A stretch of DNA of 22,922 bases from Spirochaetia bacterium (GCA_026002045.1 BOAV01000038.1:1-22922), one strand, 5' to 3'; positions 15,527 to 22,510 are shown, counted from the stretch's first letter. A program made the numbers and translations. Notes: a model not told the origin generated them from the letters alone.

Positions 15527-16000
15527 ATGAAAACTGTAACCCTGTATCGTCCGTTTAACATCGGGAACGCCCTGAGCGATTTTGACCGCTATCTGGAGAC
15601 CTTCTTTGGGGATTCCCCCCTGGCTCCCGCCGACCGGATTTTCAATCACCTGCCTGCGGTGGATGTCCGCGAAAAGGAGGACGCCTACCTTCTGGAAGCG
15701 GATCTTCCCGGCTATGACGAAAAGGGCATCCAGGTCCATGTGGACGGCGGTACCCTGACCATCGAATCCGGCCAGGCGGACCAGCGGGATGTGTCCCCCG
15801 AAAAGGACAGGGACGCCGAAAAAGCAAAGGATGTCTTCCTTATCCGGGAACGCCGGAGCGCCTCTTTCAGCCGTTCCTTCAAACTGCCGGAAAACGCCGA
15901 CCCCGAAGCGGTGACCGCCTCCTTTAAGAACGGCACCCTGAGCCTGGAAATCAAAAAGCGCTCTGAAGCCCAAAAGCGGGTGATTCAGATCAACGCATAG
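15527..16000 (+). CDS. Hsp20 / alpha-crystallin family small heat-shock protein
   Basis: ATP-independent holdase chaperone of 157 residues that binds unfolding proteins in the cytoplasm. A short N-terminal region (to about residue 42) is followed by the alpha-crystallin domain, which opens with PAVDVREKEDAYLLEADLPGYDEKGI, continues with SFSRSFKLPENAD and closes with the signature FKNGTLSLEIKK. The C-terminal tail contains VIQINA, an I-x-I-type oligomerisation motif. AGAGGAGA at 15513-15520 lies 6 bp before the ATG. The gene stands alone, preceded by a sigma-54 promoter and followed directly by a large palindrome that overlaps its stop codon. An acidic, charged insert (residues about 83-104) lengthens the loop in the middle of the domain. 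Confidence 0.95.
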   Translation: MKTVTLYRPFNIGNALSDFDRYLETFFGDSPLAPADRIFNHLPAVDVREKEDAYLLEADLPGYDEKGIQVHVDGGTLTIESGQADQRDVSPEKDRDAEKAKDVFLIRERRSASFSRSFKLPENADPEAVTASFKNGTLSLEIKKRSEAQKRVIQINA

Positions 16001-16158
16001 CCCCCCTGCAACCGTGGCTCCCCACGGGCACGCAAAGGCATAATCGGGGGTCCTGTCAGGGGAATTCATGCCCCGCAGGCGGGTCACGAATTCCCCTGAC
16101 ACCCCCGCCGCCTTTATCCCCAGCGTGCCCGTTACAAACTCCGGTTGCAGGGGGGCTA
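15998..16158. repeat. 161-bp nested palindrome after hsp20
   Basis: Outer arms of 36 nt (15998-16033 and 16123-16158) match inverted over their outer 16 and inner 10 bases, with a 10-base unmatched block between. Inside are a second imperfect pair and a perfect 13-bp inverted repeat GTCAGGGGAATTC (16055-16067) with GAATTCCCCTGAC (16088-16100). The left end coincides with the hsp20 TAG. It may act as a two-way transcription barrier between the convergent hsp20 and membrane-protein genes, or be a non-autonomous repeat element. Confidence 0.85.
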
Positions 16159-16282
16159 AGCTGGTTATAGGGAAACGCTTTGTGGGGCATGTTCAGCGGC
16201 AACGCACCGCCCTCCCGCCGCCTGCCCGTAGCCGTTTTGCCATAGAGGTAAGCGTGCCCGTTACAAACTCCGGTTGCAGGGG
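16122..16282 (+). repeat. 32-bp direct repeat (16122-16153 and 16251-16282)
   Basis: The 32 bases that form the right arm of the nested palindrome recur identically at 16251-16282, beginning AGCGTGCCCGTTACAAACT and ending GCAGGGG. The copies are 129 bp apart, start to start. The extra half-copy without its partner arm suggests duplication or partial deletion of a repeat element. Confidence 0.9.
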
Positions 16283-16390
16283 CGGCTGGATCTCTGTTGG
16301 GACAGGGAAGAGTACAAGCTATGTAAAAATGGTTTAAAAATACAGGCGGCCTTGCGTAAACTGTATGTTAAGCGCCCTTTCCCCATATGT
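16159..16390. other. Non-coding remainder between hsp20 and the membrane-protein gene
   Basis: Apart from the second copy of the 32-bp repeat I see no gene or clear terminator here. The open frame 16068-16337 translates repeat sequence and has no recognisable content. Confidence 0.6.
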
Positions 16391-17158
16391 TCACTGCGAA
16401 ACTTTTTTCTTCTTCCATAAATCAACCAGAATCCAGGGCAGGTACTCGACAGTCCAGACTGTTAGATCCACCAATAGCATACCGAGCAAGTAACCGCGTT
16501 TGCCTAAGAAGCTGAACCAGTTATCCAAGGTTTCCAGAAAGGTTCCTTTCGCCGGATAACTTAAAAAAACAAAATTGGTACCGAGTATGCTGTTCAAAAT
16601 AGCGTCGATGGCAAAAAAACCCAGTATAAAGATGGTAACTTTCCCGAGATTTTTGATGTTCGGGCGCAGGTCTTTTCCGAACAGCAGCATCAGCGGTGTA
16701 GCGACGAGGAAACAGTGGTACGTAAAATCCTGAAACACCCAATAGGAAAAGAAGGGAAAGCGCGTCCAGTCGGGGGTAAGCAGTGACAAGAGGGGGCTGA
16801 TAATCCCAAGGCTGTAAAGCAGCTCTCCCGTGAGTTTGGTTGGTTTGAATGCGTGGAAAACGCCCACGACCATGAACAGATTGCAGATTTGAAACGGCAG
16901 TTCGTGCACCGGATACGGATGGACAGTGAAAATGAGGGTGACATGGGTCACACACTCAATCACGAGCGGCACAATCGTCCATATCCTTAAAAAGACCTTG
17001 CGAACCGGGGCGGTTGACCTGCGATAGAATACACAGGCTATGGTAACAACTACCGCAATACACCCCAGCGTGATAAGATGTTCCCTGCCGAATGTGGTAA
17101 AACCGGTACCGAATGCGTCATAGTCCTCATTAAATGTCCAAAAAGAGTCAGGCAACAT
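16391..17158 (-). CDS. YwaF / TIGR02206-type integral membrane protein
   Basis: Membrane protein of 255 residues with about six to seven hydrophobic segments, function unknown. Features of the family are the short N-terminus with TFGREHLITLG, a helix containing HELPFQICNLFMVVGVF (the LPLHLC-type segment), FQDFTYHCFLVATPLMLL, and NFVFLSYPAKGTFLETL before the last helices. It ends in a basic tail KKKKVSQ, presumably cytoplasmic. AGGAG lies 9 bp before ATG 17158, and TTGACA sits about 45 bp upstream on the minus strand, so it probably has its own promoter. No neighbour explains its role. Confidence 0.85.
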   Translation of the reverse strand: MLPDSFWTFNEDYDAFGTGFTTFGREHLITLGCIAVVVTIACVFYRRSTAPVRKVFLRIWTIVPLVIECVTHVTLIFTVHPYPVHELPFQICNLFMVVGVFHAFKPTKLTGELLYSLGIISPLLSLLTPDWTRFPFFSYWVFQDFTYHCFLVATPLMLLFGKDLRPNIKNLGKVTIFILGFFAIDAILNSILGTNFVFLSYPAKGTFLETLDNWFSFLGKRGYLLGMLLVDLTVWTVEYLPWILVDLWKKKKVSQ

Positions 17159-17202
17159 GATAAATTTCTCCTGTGATATACTTATTCATAACGGAATACT
17201 AT

Positions 17203-17208
17203 TGTCAA
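17203..17208 (-). promoter_or_regulatory. Possible promoter -35 box for the YwaF-like gene
   Basis: Minus strand TTGACA at 17208-17203. The -10 region downstream (around TATGAAT or TAAGTAT) is imperfect, so only the -35 box is convincing. Confidence 0.4.
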
Positions 17209-17275
17209 CTCAGTGCGTTTTAAAGTATTCGCCTAAAACGCCTTGAAAGTCAAAAAATGCCTGGCTGGGACCTCG

Positions 17276-18076
17276 TCATTTCACAAATAACCTATACCAG
17301 AGCAGCAGAATCTTATAGCCGAAGTAGGGGAAGATCCGGAAAAAGCGGAGGGGTTTTTGGAAGCAATAGCCTACCCATTCAAGGCCCTGGTCAAAGGTTT
17401 TGCGGGAAGGGCGGCGCCTCCGTTCGGCGAACACATCAAAGAGATCGCTGCACCAGAGCCGCATCCCCTGGCTGAGCCGGCCCGTGTTCCGGGCAATCCA
17501 CTGTTCTTCCCCCCGGATACCCTTGCCCACCAGGAGCAATGACGGGGAGGCCTTGCGGATGGCCTCCAGAATGGTGGCTTCTTCCTGGCGTTTAAAAGCG
17601 CCGATAAAACGGCCCACGATACGCAGCCGGGGGAAGGTTTGGCGGATGTTTTTTTCGGTCTTTTGAAGGATACGCCGCTGGCCCCCCAGCAGGTACAGGG
17701 AAAATTCCCGGGCCTCCAGAATGGTAAGGAGATTTACTGCGAAGTCGAAGGGCATGTACCGGACCGCTTTTTTACCGGTCAGGAACCGGATACCCCCGAT
17801 AAGACTTTTAGAAATGGGAAGTACCAGGGCGGCATTCAGCACATAAGTACGGTATTCCCCGTTTCGGCGGGCCCGCAGCAGGTCCGAAAGGGAGAGGAGG
17901 ACGATATTCTGCCCGCCCTCCGCAGCAAGCAAATCGTACACAACCTCGGTAAGCCGGTCCTGGGCCACAATATCAATGCCCACTTTGAGGAGACTGACCC
18001 GTTCTTTCGCCGGCCCCTCCGGGGGAGGGCTTGCAGGGGGATTTATTGAATCTTCTGTTGTGGCCTGTAGGTCCAC
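17276..18076 (-). CDS. WecG/TagA/CpsF-like glycosyltransferase, atypical active site
   Basis: Related to enzymes that add N-acetylmannosamine-type sugars to lipid-linked precursors in cell-surface polymer synthesis; 266 residues. The C-terminal part is recognisable: LYLLGG near 128-132, LLLVGKGIRGEEQWI near 180-194, and FDVFAERRRRPSRKTFDQGLEW with KPLRFFRIFPY (213-251). The N-terminal signature of active members (an Asn-rich NAE/NAH strand and a catalytic Asp in PDG) is missing. Here the equivalent stretches read LLSLSDLLRA and VLPISKSLIG. The canonical PKQE is also replaced. The enzyme may use other chemistry or have lost activity. GTG 18076 is supported by GGAG 8 bp upstream and gives a 34-bp overlap with rsmE. 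Last gene of the ctp-rsmE operon. Confidence 0.75.
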   Translation of the reverse strand: MDLQATTEDSINPPASPPPEGPAKERVSLLKVGIDIVAQDRLTEVVYDLLAAEGGQNIVLLSLSDLLRARRNGEYRTYVLNAALVLPISKSLIGGIRFLTGKKAVRYMPFDFAVNLLTILEAREFSLYLLGGQRRILQKTEKNIRQTFPRLRIVGRFIGAFKRQEEATILEAIRKASPSLLLVGKGIRGEEQWIARNTGRLSQGMRLWCSDLFDVFAERRRRPSRKTFDQGLEWVGYCFQKPLRFFRIFPYFGYKILLLWYRLFVK

Positions 18077-18834
18077 GAAGCGCTCTCCAAAAGAATGATC
18101 CGTATAGCCGCCGCCCCATAAAGGGCCGCAGTTTCAGTCCTTAGAATTGTATCACCTATCTTTACGGGTTTAAACCCTGCCGCCAAAAATCGGCATACCT
18201 CGGCGGGGGAAAAGCCCCCTTCAGGTCCTATAACCATGGCGGTAAGTTCCGGCCTGCCTTCAAGATAGCCGTGGAGACTTCCTTCGTCTACCGGGTCCTG
18301 GTGGAACAGCAGCCCCCGGCTGCCGGGCCGCCCGCTCTTGATACTATCCCAATAGGCCAAAAGGCCATCCATATCCAGGGGTGCATGGACGGCGGTAGCA
18401 ATGCCGGACCCGCTCTGCTGACGCGCCTCCCGGACAATCCGTTCCCAACGCCCCAGCTTTTCTTCCCCCCCGCCATGAATTTTCGGGATCGAATGTTCCG
18501 AAGCAAAGGGGACAATTTCAGTGATCCCCCCTTCGGCGGCCTGCCGGACGATTAAGTCCATTTTGGTTCCCTTGGGCAGCGCCTGGAACAACAGTATCGG
18601 CGGAATCCTCTGAATTGGCGCCCGGCGCCCTTTTTCGGCCAGGCACTCCCCAAGAAGGGTATCCCCGTCAACCGAATGGACCCGGAACTCAACTTCCGTG
18701 CCGCCGGGGAGGAGCGCCGGGAAGGACGCCCCGCTTTTGAGCCGCCTGACCCGGACCAGGTAATGATAATCCCTGCCGGTAAGCCGGATAAGCCCTTCGG
18801 AATCCGGCGGCTGGGACAGGATGAAGCGCTTCAT
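18043..18834 (-). CDS. rsmE: 16S rRNA (uracil1498-N3)-methyltransferase
   Basis: SPOUT-fold methyltransferase of 263 residues that methylates U1498 of 16S rRNA using S-adenosylmethionine. An N-terminal PUA-like domain (to about residue 75: GRDYHYLVRVRRLKSG) is followed by the trefoil-knot catalytic domain. The latter has LLFQALPKGTKMDLIVRQAAEGG, EHSIPK, ARQQSGSG, and the SAM-binding knot motifs VIGPEGGFSPAEV and KIGDTILRTETAALYGAAAI. The gene starts 21 bp after the ctp stop and its end overlaps the next gene by 34 bp, indicating one transcript. Confidence 0.95.
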   Translation of the reverse strand: MKRFILSQPPDSEGLIRLTGRDYHYLVRVRRLKSGASFPALLPGGTEVEFRVHSVDGDTLLGECLAEKGRRAPIQRIPPILLFQALPKGTKMDLIVRQAAEGGITEIVPFASEHSIPKIHGGGEEKLGRWERIVREARQQSGSGIATAVHAPLDMDGLLAYWDSIKSGRPGSRGLLFHQDPVDEGSLHGYLEGRPELTAMVIGPEGGFSPAEVCRFLAAGFKPVKIGDTILRTETAALYGAAAIRIILLESASWTYRPQQKIQ

Positions 18835-18855
18835 AAAAAGCCACCCGGCGTTTTC

Positions 18856-20346
18856 TTATGAGGCCAGAGCAAGATCCTCCTGGGATACTTCTTCCTGCAG
18901 GGCCTTAAGGGTCTTGCTGGTCTGCATCAGGGTACGGAAGCCCCCCTGCCGGATGATATTCACCGCCTCCTGGAGCTGCACATCGTATTCCAGATCGTAT
19001 ACCGGGGCAATAGTGGTCCGGTTTTGCTCGTTTCGGACAAGCCGGCTGAGTAATGATGCATCAAGCTGATATTCCCTGCTTAACACCCGGCCAAAGGCTT
19101 CGATCTCTGCGGAACTGGCCTTGGGATGATCCTTGATGAAGTCGGGGATTTTATTCGCCGTGATGAGGGTGTTGAGCTTTTCCGCATCAGCGGTGGTGAA
19201 TTCGGGGAATTTCACCTCCCGGTCCGGGGGAATACCGATCTTGTCGATGTTCACATCGCTGGGGGTGTAGTACCGGGCGGTGGTGATCTTGAAGCCAATT
19301 TTATTGTCCATCAGGGGATAGACCTGCTGGACCGATCCCTTTCCATAGGACTTTTCCCCCACGAGATATGCCCGGCCCCGGTCCTTGAGGGCCCCCGCCA
19401 CGATCTCCGAAGCCGATGCGGAACCCTTGTTGATAAGCACCACCATGGGGATATCCCCGCTGACCAGGCTGGACCTTTGGGCACTGAAAACCGAATTTTC
19501 CCCCGGAATCCGGGACTTGGTGCTGACCACCACCCCGCCGTCCAGAAAGAGGTCGCTGATACCCACCGCAGACTGCAAAAGCCCGCCGTAGTTATTCCTT
19601 AAATCAAGAATCAGCCCCTTGTAGTTCTTCGATTTGAATTCGGCAATGGCTTCCCGTGCCCTGGTCACCGTCATGGGGGTAAAGGTGAGCAGCTTGAGGT
19701 AACCCGTATCGCCGATCATGGCGTATTTGGTAGTGGGCACCTCAATAATCGCCCGGATCAGGGTGACGGGGAATTCAAGCTTTTCCCCCCGCCGGATGAT
19801 GAGCTTAACCTCATCCCCCGCAGGCCCCCGCAGCCGGGCCAGCACATCCTCCATGGTGAGCACATCGGTGGATTCCCCGTTTATTTCGATGATAAGATCC
19901 CCGGGGTTGATCCCCGCCCGCCAGCCGGGGGTGTCCTCAATGGGGGAGGCCACTTCCACATAGGATGGCTTGCCGTCGGGCCGTTCCCCAATGGGCTTGG
20001 AGATATAAAGCCCCACCCCGCCGAAATTCCCCTGGGTGGTATCGTTCAGATCCGCCATATCCGATTCGGGCAAAAAGTTTGAATAGGGGTCCCCCAGGGC
20101 GTTGAACATGCCGGCCATGGCCCCTTCAAAGATCGTCTTGGGATCAACCTCTTCCACATAATGGCGCTGAATAAAATCAAACACGTTCTGCATAATCGAA
20201 GTGTACTGCCGGGCTTCCTGGGCCTTGCTCTGGGCCTCCACACGGGGAACCGACGCAGCGGTAAACACCACACAAAGTACCACGGTAGAAAGAATCCATA
20301 ACCAGGAGAACTTTCGGCCGGAAGAAGGGGACTTGGTTTCGTTCAT
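18856..20346 (-). CDS. C-terminal processing peptidase, family S41 (CtpA/Prc type)
   Basis: Serine protease of 496 residues that trims C-termini of exported proteins. An N-terminal membrane anchor or signal (about residues 14-38, ending VEA) places it in the periplasm. It is followed by the helical NVFDFIQRHYVEEVDP region, a PDZ domain (about 115-195: GVGLYI, AGINPGDLIIEING) and the catalytic core with the GYLKLLTF and LILDLRNNYGG strands. The nucleophile Ser311 lies in the GSASASE box and the base Lys336 in SYGKGSVQ. No Shine-Dalgarno precedes ATG 20346; its promoter is so close that the transcript would be almost leaderless. It heads an operon with rsmE and the WecG-like gene. Confidence 0.95.
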   Translation of the reverse strand: MNETKSPSSGRKFSWLWILSTVVLCVVFTAASVPRVEAQSKAQEARQYTSIMQNVFDFIQRHYVEEVDPKTIFEGAMAGMFNALGDPYSNFLPESDMADLNDTTQGNFGGVGLYISKPIGERPDGKPSYVEVASPIEDTPGWRAGINPGDLIIEINGESTDVLTMEDVLARLRGPAGDEVKLIIRRGEKLEFPVTLIRAIIEVPTTKYAMIGDTGYLKLLTFTPMTVTRAREAIAEFKSKNYKGLILDLRNNYGGLLQSAVGISDLFLDGGVVVSTKSRIPGENSVFSAQRSSLVSGDIPMVVLINKGSASASEIVAGALKDRGRAYLVGEKSYGKGSVQQVYPLMDNKIGFKITTARYYTPSDVNIDKIGIPPDREVKFPEFTTADAEKLNTLITANKIPDFIKDHPKASSAEIEAFGRVLSREYQLDASLLSRLVRNEQNRTTIAPVYDLEYDVQLQEAVNIIRQGGFRTLMQTSKTLKALQEEVSQEDLALAS

Positions 20347-20355
20347 AGGTATATT

Positions 20356-20383
20356 ATTGTAGAAATCATATAGGGTTTGTCAA
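20356..20383 (-). promoter_or_regulatory. Promoter of the ctp operon, nearly leaderless
   Basis: Minus strand TTGACA (20383-20378), 16-bp spacer, TACAAT (20361-20356). The start of transcription would fall near 20349, only a few bases before ATG 20346. AATAAT, 6 nt before the ATG, is an alternative -10 box. Confidence 0.7.
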
Positions 20384-20400
20384 CAGGAGGGGAATGTCCC

Positions 20401-20429
20401 TTGCCAATAATCCCAAATTTGGGTATTAT
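20401..20429 (+). promoter_or_regulatory. Promoter with internal operator for the toxin-antitoxin pair, leaderless type
   Basis: TTGCCA (20401-20406), exactly 17 bp, TATTAT (20424-20429). Six bases separate the -10 box from ATG 20436, so transcription should begin at the initiation codon. The spacer contains the perfect 12-bp palindrome CCCAAATTTGGG (20412-20423), a fitting autorepression site for the antitoxin. Confidence 0.72.
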
Positions 20430-20435
20430 AAGGGT

Positions 20436-20732
20436 ATGATTAATCCTGTTATTAAGCCGTCCAGCGAACTCCGCAAAAATTACAACAATATTGCCGAAAT
20501 ATGCCGTACCAGCAAGGTTCCGGTTTTTTTAACCCGTAATGGCGAGGGTGATACGGTCCTGATGGATATGGAGACCTACAGCCGCCGGGAGGAAGATCTG
20601 ATAGTTGCGGAGCGCCTTATGGAAGCCGAGCGCCGACGGATGGCCGGTGAAAAAGGCTATACCATTGAAGAACTGGAAAAAAGCCTGACTGAAGCAATCA
20701 AACTTGGCGCAGCGGAAGGGAAAAAGGGATAG
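20436..20732 (+). CDS. Phd/YefM-type antitoxin
   Basis: Antitoxin of a type II toxin-antitoxin module, 98 residues. The N-terminal DNA-binding part MINPVIKPSSELRKNYNNIAEICR, with VPVFLTRNGEGDTVLMDMETY, is typical of the Phd/YefM fold (about residues 1-55). The charged helical tail should wrap the toxin. The longer frame starting at 20394 has AGGAGG only 3 bp upstream, but it would place the promoter and operator inside the coding region, and relatives start at the MI-PIKPSS-like position, so I choose 20436. This start lacks a Shine-Dalgarno and is probably leaderless. The toxin gene begins 5 bp after the stop. Confidence 0.9.
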   Translation: MINPVIKPSSELRKNYNNIAEICRTSKVPVFLTRNGEGDTVLMDMETYSRREEDLIVAERLMEAERRRMAGEKGYTIEELEKSLTEAIKLGAAEGKKG

Positions 20733-20737
20733 TATAA

Positions 20738-21076
20738 ATGCCTTATGAAGTACGCATATCCTCTGTTGCCTATGACGACCTGAATAATCATTTCCATTTT
20801 TTGGCACGGGTTAGCGAGAGCGCCGCAGAACGGCTTAAAGCTGGCATTTTGAAGGATATCCGTTCCCTCAAAGAGATGCCCTATCGAACCCCCGCTTATA
20901 ACCGGCCTTATTTACCGCCCGGGAAATACCGCTATTTGTTATCCGCCCGAAGATACCGTATTGTTTATCAAATTAATGATGATACGATAAATGTAGACTA
21001 CATTGAAGATTGTCGGCAAAACAACGAAACAAGCCGTCCGGGGGGCAGACCTGAGTCTTTTGAAGATGATGAGTAA
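20738..21076 (+). CDS. RelE/ParE-family toxin
   Basis: Toxin partner of the upstream antitoxin, 112 residues. The family core is visible: YEVRISSVAYDDLNNHFHFLARVS (first strand and helices), then LKEMPYRTPAYNRPYLPPGKYRYLLSARRYRIVYQINDDTINVDYIEDCRQN, the strand-rich end with the YRIVY and DCRQ hallmarks. ParE-like members poison gyrase and RelE-like members cleave mRNA; sequence alone does not decide. The C-terminal tail after DCRQN (about 15 acidic, polar residues) is an extension. ATG 20738 has AAGGGA 11-16 bp upstream inside the end of the antitoxin gene, supporting coupled translation. Confidence 0.9.
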   Translation: MPYEVRISSVAYDDLNNHFHFLARVSESAAERLKAGILKDIRSLKEMPYRTPAYNRPYLPPGKYRYLLSARRYRIVYQINDDTINVDYIEDCRQNNETSRPGGRPESFEDDE

Positions 21077-21093
21077 GCGCCGCTGGCCGTCAT

Positions 21094-21294
21094 CTACCCG
21101 GTTTTACCCTCTTTTCCTTTCTCGTATATCCCCGGCTCATAGACTTCCCGCTTATAGCCCAGCCGGTCCAACTCGCAGGCCAGGAGATAATTGACCGAAT
21201 CGGAAAAGTTTTTCCCGCCGTTTTCCTTCCCCCATTTGTCTATGGCGTTTGAAAGCCATCCTTCCCACCTGACCGAGTGCTGCACCTTCTTCAT
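21094..21294 (-). CDS. Small ribbon-helix-helix-like protein
   Basis: A 66-residue protein whose pattern (VQHSVRWEGWLSNAIDKWGKENG, then FSDSVNYLLACELDRLGY) fits a ribbon-helix-helix DNA-binding fold: a short strand, a helix, a turn with Ser-Asp, and a second helix. The last 15 residues are charged and probably disordered. It is transcribed towards the toxin gene and away from a second small regulator. No Shine-Dalgarno is seen; TTGAAA-17 bp-AATACT lies exactly 6 nt before the ATG, so it may be leaderless. It could be an orphan antitoxin or a plasmid- or phage-type regulator. No toxin partner is adjacent on this strand. Confidence 0.65.
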   Translation of the reverse strand: MKKVQHSVRWEGWLSNAIDKWGKENGGKNFSDSVNYLLACELDRLGYKREVYEPGIYEKGKEGKTG

Positions 21295-21300
21295 GTCTAC

Positions 21301-21329
21301 AGTATTGAATAAATTTGCTTTATTTTCAA
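21301..21329 (-). promoter_or_regulatory. Promoter of the minus-strand small regulator, leaderless type
   Basis: Minus strand TTGAAA (21329-21324), 17 bp, AATACT (21306-21301), then 6 nt to ATG 21294. Predicted transcription start coincides with the ATG. Confidence 0.55.
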
Positions 21330-21348
21330 TTTCTATAATTTTTTTTCA

Positions 21349-21376
21349 TTGACAATGTACCCTATATGGGTACATA
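21349..21376 (+). promoter_or_regulatory. Promoter with 21-bp palindromic operator for the Arc-like gene
   Basis: TTGACA (21349-21354), 16 bp, TACATA (21371-21376), 8 nt before ATG 21385. A palindrome with perfect 8-bp arms ATGTACCC (21355-21362) and GGGTACAT (21368-21375) and centre TATAT fills the spacer and most of the -10 box, so a bound protein would exclude RNA polymerase. Confidence 0.72.
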
Positions 21377-21384
21377 TTGGACAC

Positions 21385-21600
21385 ATGAAAGAAAGGAAGA
21401 AGCCACGGACAGTTCAGCTCCCCCAGTGGATGGACGCCGCTGTTTCCGAGCTTGCGGTAAAGGATAAACGGAGCGTGAGCGGGGAAATTGAATTTTTGGT
21501 GGCGGCGGCGATGAGGAATCACGCCCAAATGGGGGATGGGGCCGGCGCAATTCCGGTTCTGTCAGGAACTGAAACGAGTATGAGCAGCCCGCAGGGGTAG
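21385..21600 (+). CDS. Arc-type ribbon-helix-helix regulator
   Basis: A 71-residue DNA-binding protein. The strand RTVQLPQW is followed by helix MDAAVSELAVKDK, the turn RSVSGEI and helix EFLVAAAMRNH. The RSVSGEI element closely resembles the RSVNSEI of phage Arc. The tail after residue 52 is Gly/Ser-rich. ATG 21385 is chosen over 21349, because the longer frame starts inside the promoter and operator. It is probably the repressor that binds the palindrome over its own promoter. It is divergent from the other small regulator and lies 22 bp upstream of a radical SAM gene, which it may co-regulate. Confidence 0.75.
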   Translation: MKERKKPRTVQLPQWMDAAVSELAVKDKRSVSGEIEFLVAAAMRNHAQMGDGAGAIPVLSGTETSMSSPQG

Positions 21601-21622
21601 TAATAATGTTTTGGAGGCCGTT

Positions 21623-22510
21623 ATGGCGGGATTGCGTAAAGTAAGGGCGATTATCAAATGGTTTATACCAGACAGCCTTTTGTATCATTATCTGACGCCG
21701 TTATTCAAAATACTAACAAAGGCAAGTGAAAAGCCGCGAAAACAATTGCGTTTTCAAATTAATCTTACTGACCACTGCAATTTGAATTGCGCCGGTTGTA
21801 CTGCTTTTTCTCCGCTTGCGGAAGAAAAGTATATGGATGTCGATGGCTTTGAACGTGATTGTGCGCGATTATCGGAATTGGCCGGCGGGAAAATCGAACT
21901 TATTGATTTGCTTGGCGGTGAACCCCTATTACATCCCGAAATTGCAAGAATTGTCGAAATAGCGAGGAAGTATTTTGATGGCGATATAAATATTGTTACC
22001 AATGGTGTATTGCTGACAAAAATGCCGGAGGTGTTTTGGCATGTTTGTCATAAAAATGATATTGGTATTATCATTAGCGGGTATCCAATTAAACTTAAAA
22101 TAGAAGAAATTCAAAAACATGCAGAATCAAATAAGGTAAAACTGGTTATTCGTGGAGGCACAAATGATATCAAAATATGGAACAAGGTTCCGTATGATTT
22201 AAGCGGGAAACAGAATCCGGTCAAGAATTTCAGAATATGTTATGGGGCAAATATGTGCATCAATCTCGAAAACGGCAGATTAGCAACATGTCCTATCCCC
22301 TTTGTAATAAAACAATTCAATAAATTCTTTCATCAAAATATACCGGTATTGGAAAGCGATACCATTAATATATACAAGGTGAAAAGTATCGAAGAAATAT
22401 TTGATTTTCTCCGTCGTCCAAATACACAATGTAACTATTGCAATTTGAAGGGCATAAAATATGGGATAGATTGGGCTGTCTCAAAAAAAGATATAAACGA
22501 ATGGGTGTAG
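21623..22510 (+). CDS. Radical SAM protein with C-terminal cysteine cluster
   Basis: 295-residue radical SAM enzyme. The [4Fe-4S] motif is Cys52-x3-Cys56-x2-Cys59 in DHCNLNCAGC, followed by the SAM-binding GGEP at 98-101. C-terminal cysteines at 206, 212, 223, 270 and 273 (CYGANMC, ATCP, CNYC) look like an auxiliary SPASM/twitch-type cluster site. The NLTDHCNLNCAGCTAFSPLAE segment resembles a group often found near surface-glycan genes, but no such genes are visible here, so substrate is unknown. ATG 21623 is chosen because GGAGG at 21613-21617 is 5 bp upstream; the TTG at 21611 overlaps that site. The coding sequence is more AT-rich than the central genes, suggesting transfer. In-frame reading continues 20 codons past the TAG before a TAA. 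Confidence 0.88.
   Translation: MAGLRKVRAIIKWFIPDSLLYHYLTPLFKILTKASEKPRKQLRFQINLTDHCNLNCAGCTAFSPLAEEKYMDVDGFERDCARLSELAGGKIELIDLLGGEPLLHPEIARIVEIARKYFDGDINIVTNGVLLTKMPEVFWHVCHKNDIGIIISGYPIKLKIEEIQKHAESNKVKLVIRGGTNDIKIWNKVPYDLSGKQNPVKNFRICYGANMCINLENGRLATCPIPFVIKQFNKFFHQNIPVLESDTINIYKVKSIEEIFDFLRRPNTQCNYCNLKGIKYGIDWAVSKKDINEWV

Noticed and set aside
15998..16158. Nested palindrome considered as an integron attC site
   Set aside because: The arms lack the paired RYYYAAC and GTTRRRY core boxes, and no integrase or cassette array is visible.
16068..16337. 89-codon plus frame after hsp20
   Set aside because: It translates the repeated 32-bp arms twice, giving VPVTNSGCRG repeats, so it is a by-product of the DNA repeat.
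20394..20435. Upstream start for the antitoxin with AGGAGG at 20385-20390
   Set aside because: Spacing is only 3 bp, the extension matches no family sequence, and it would put the promoter and operator inside the coding region.
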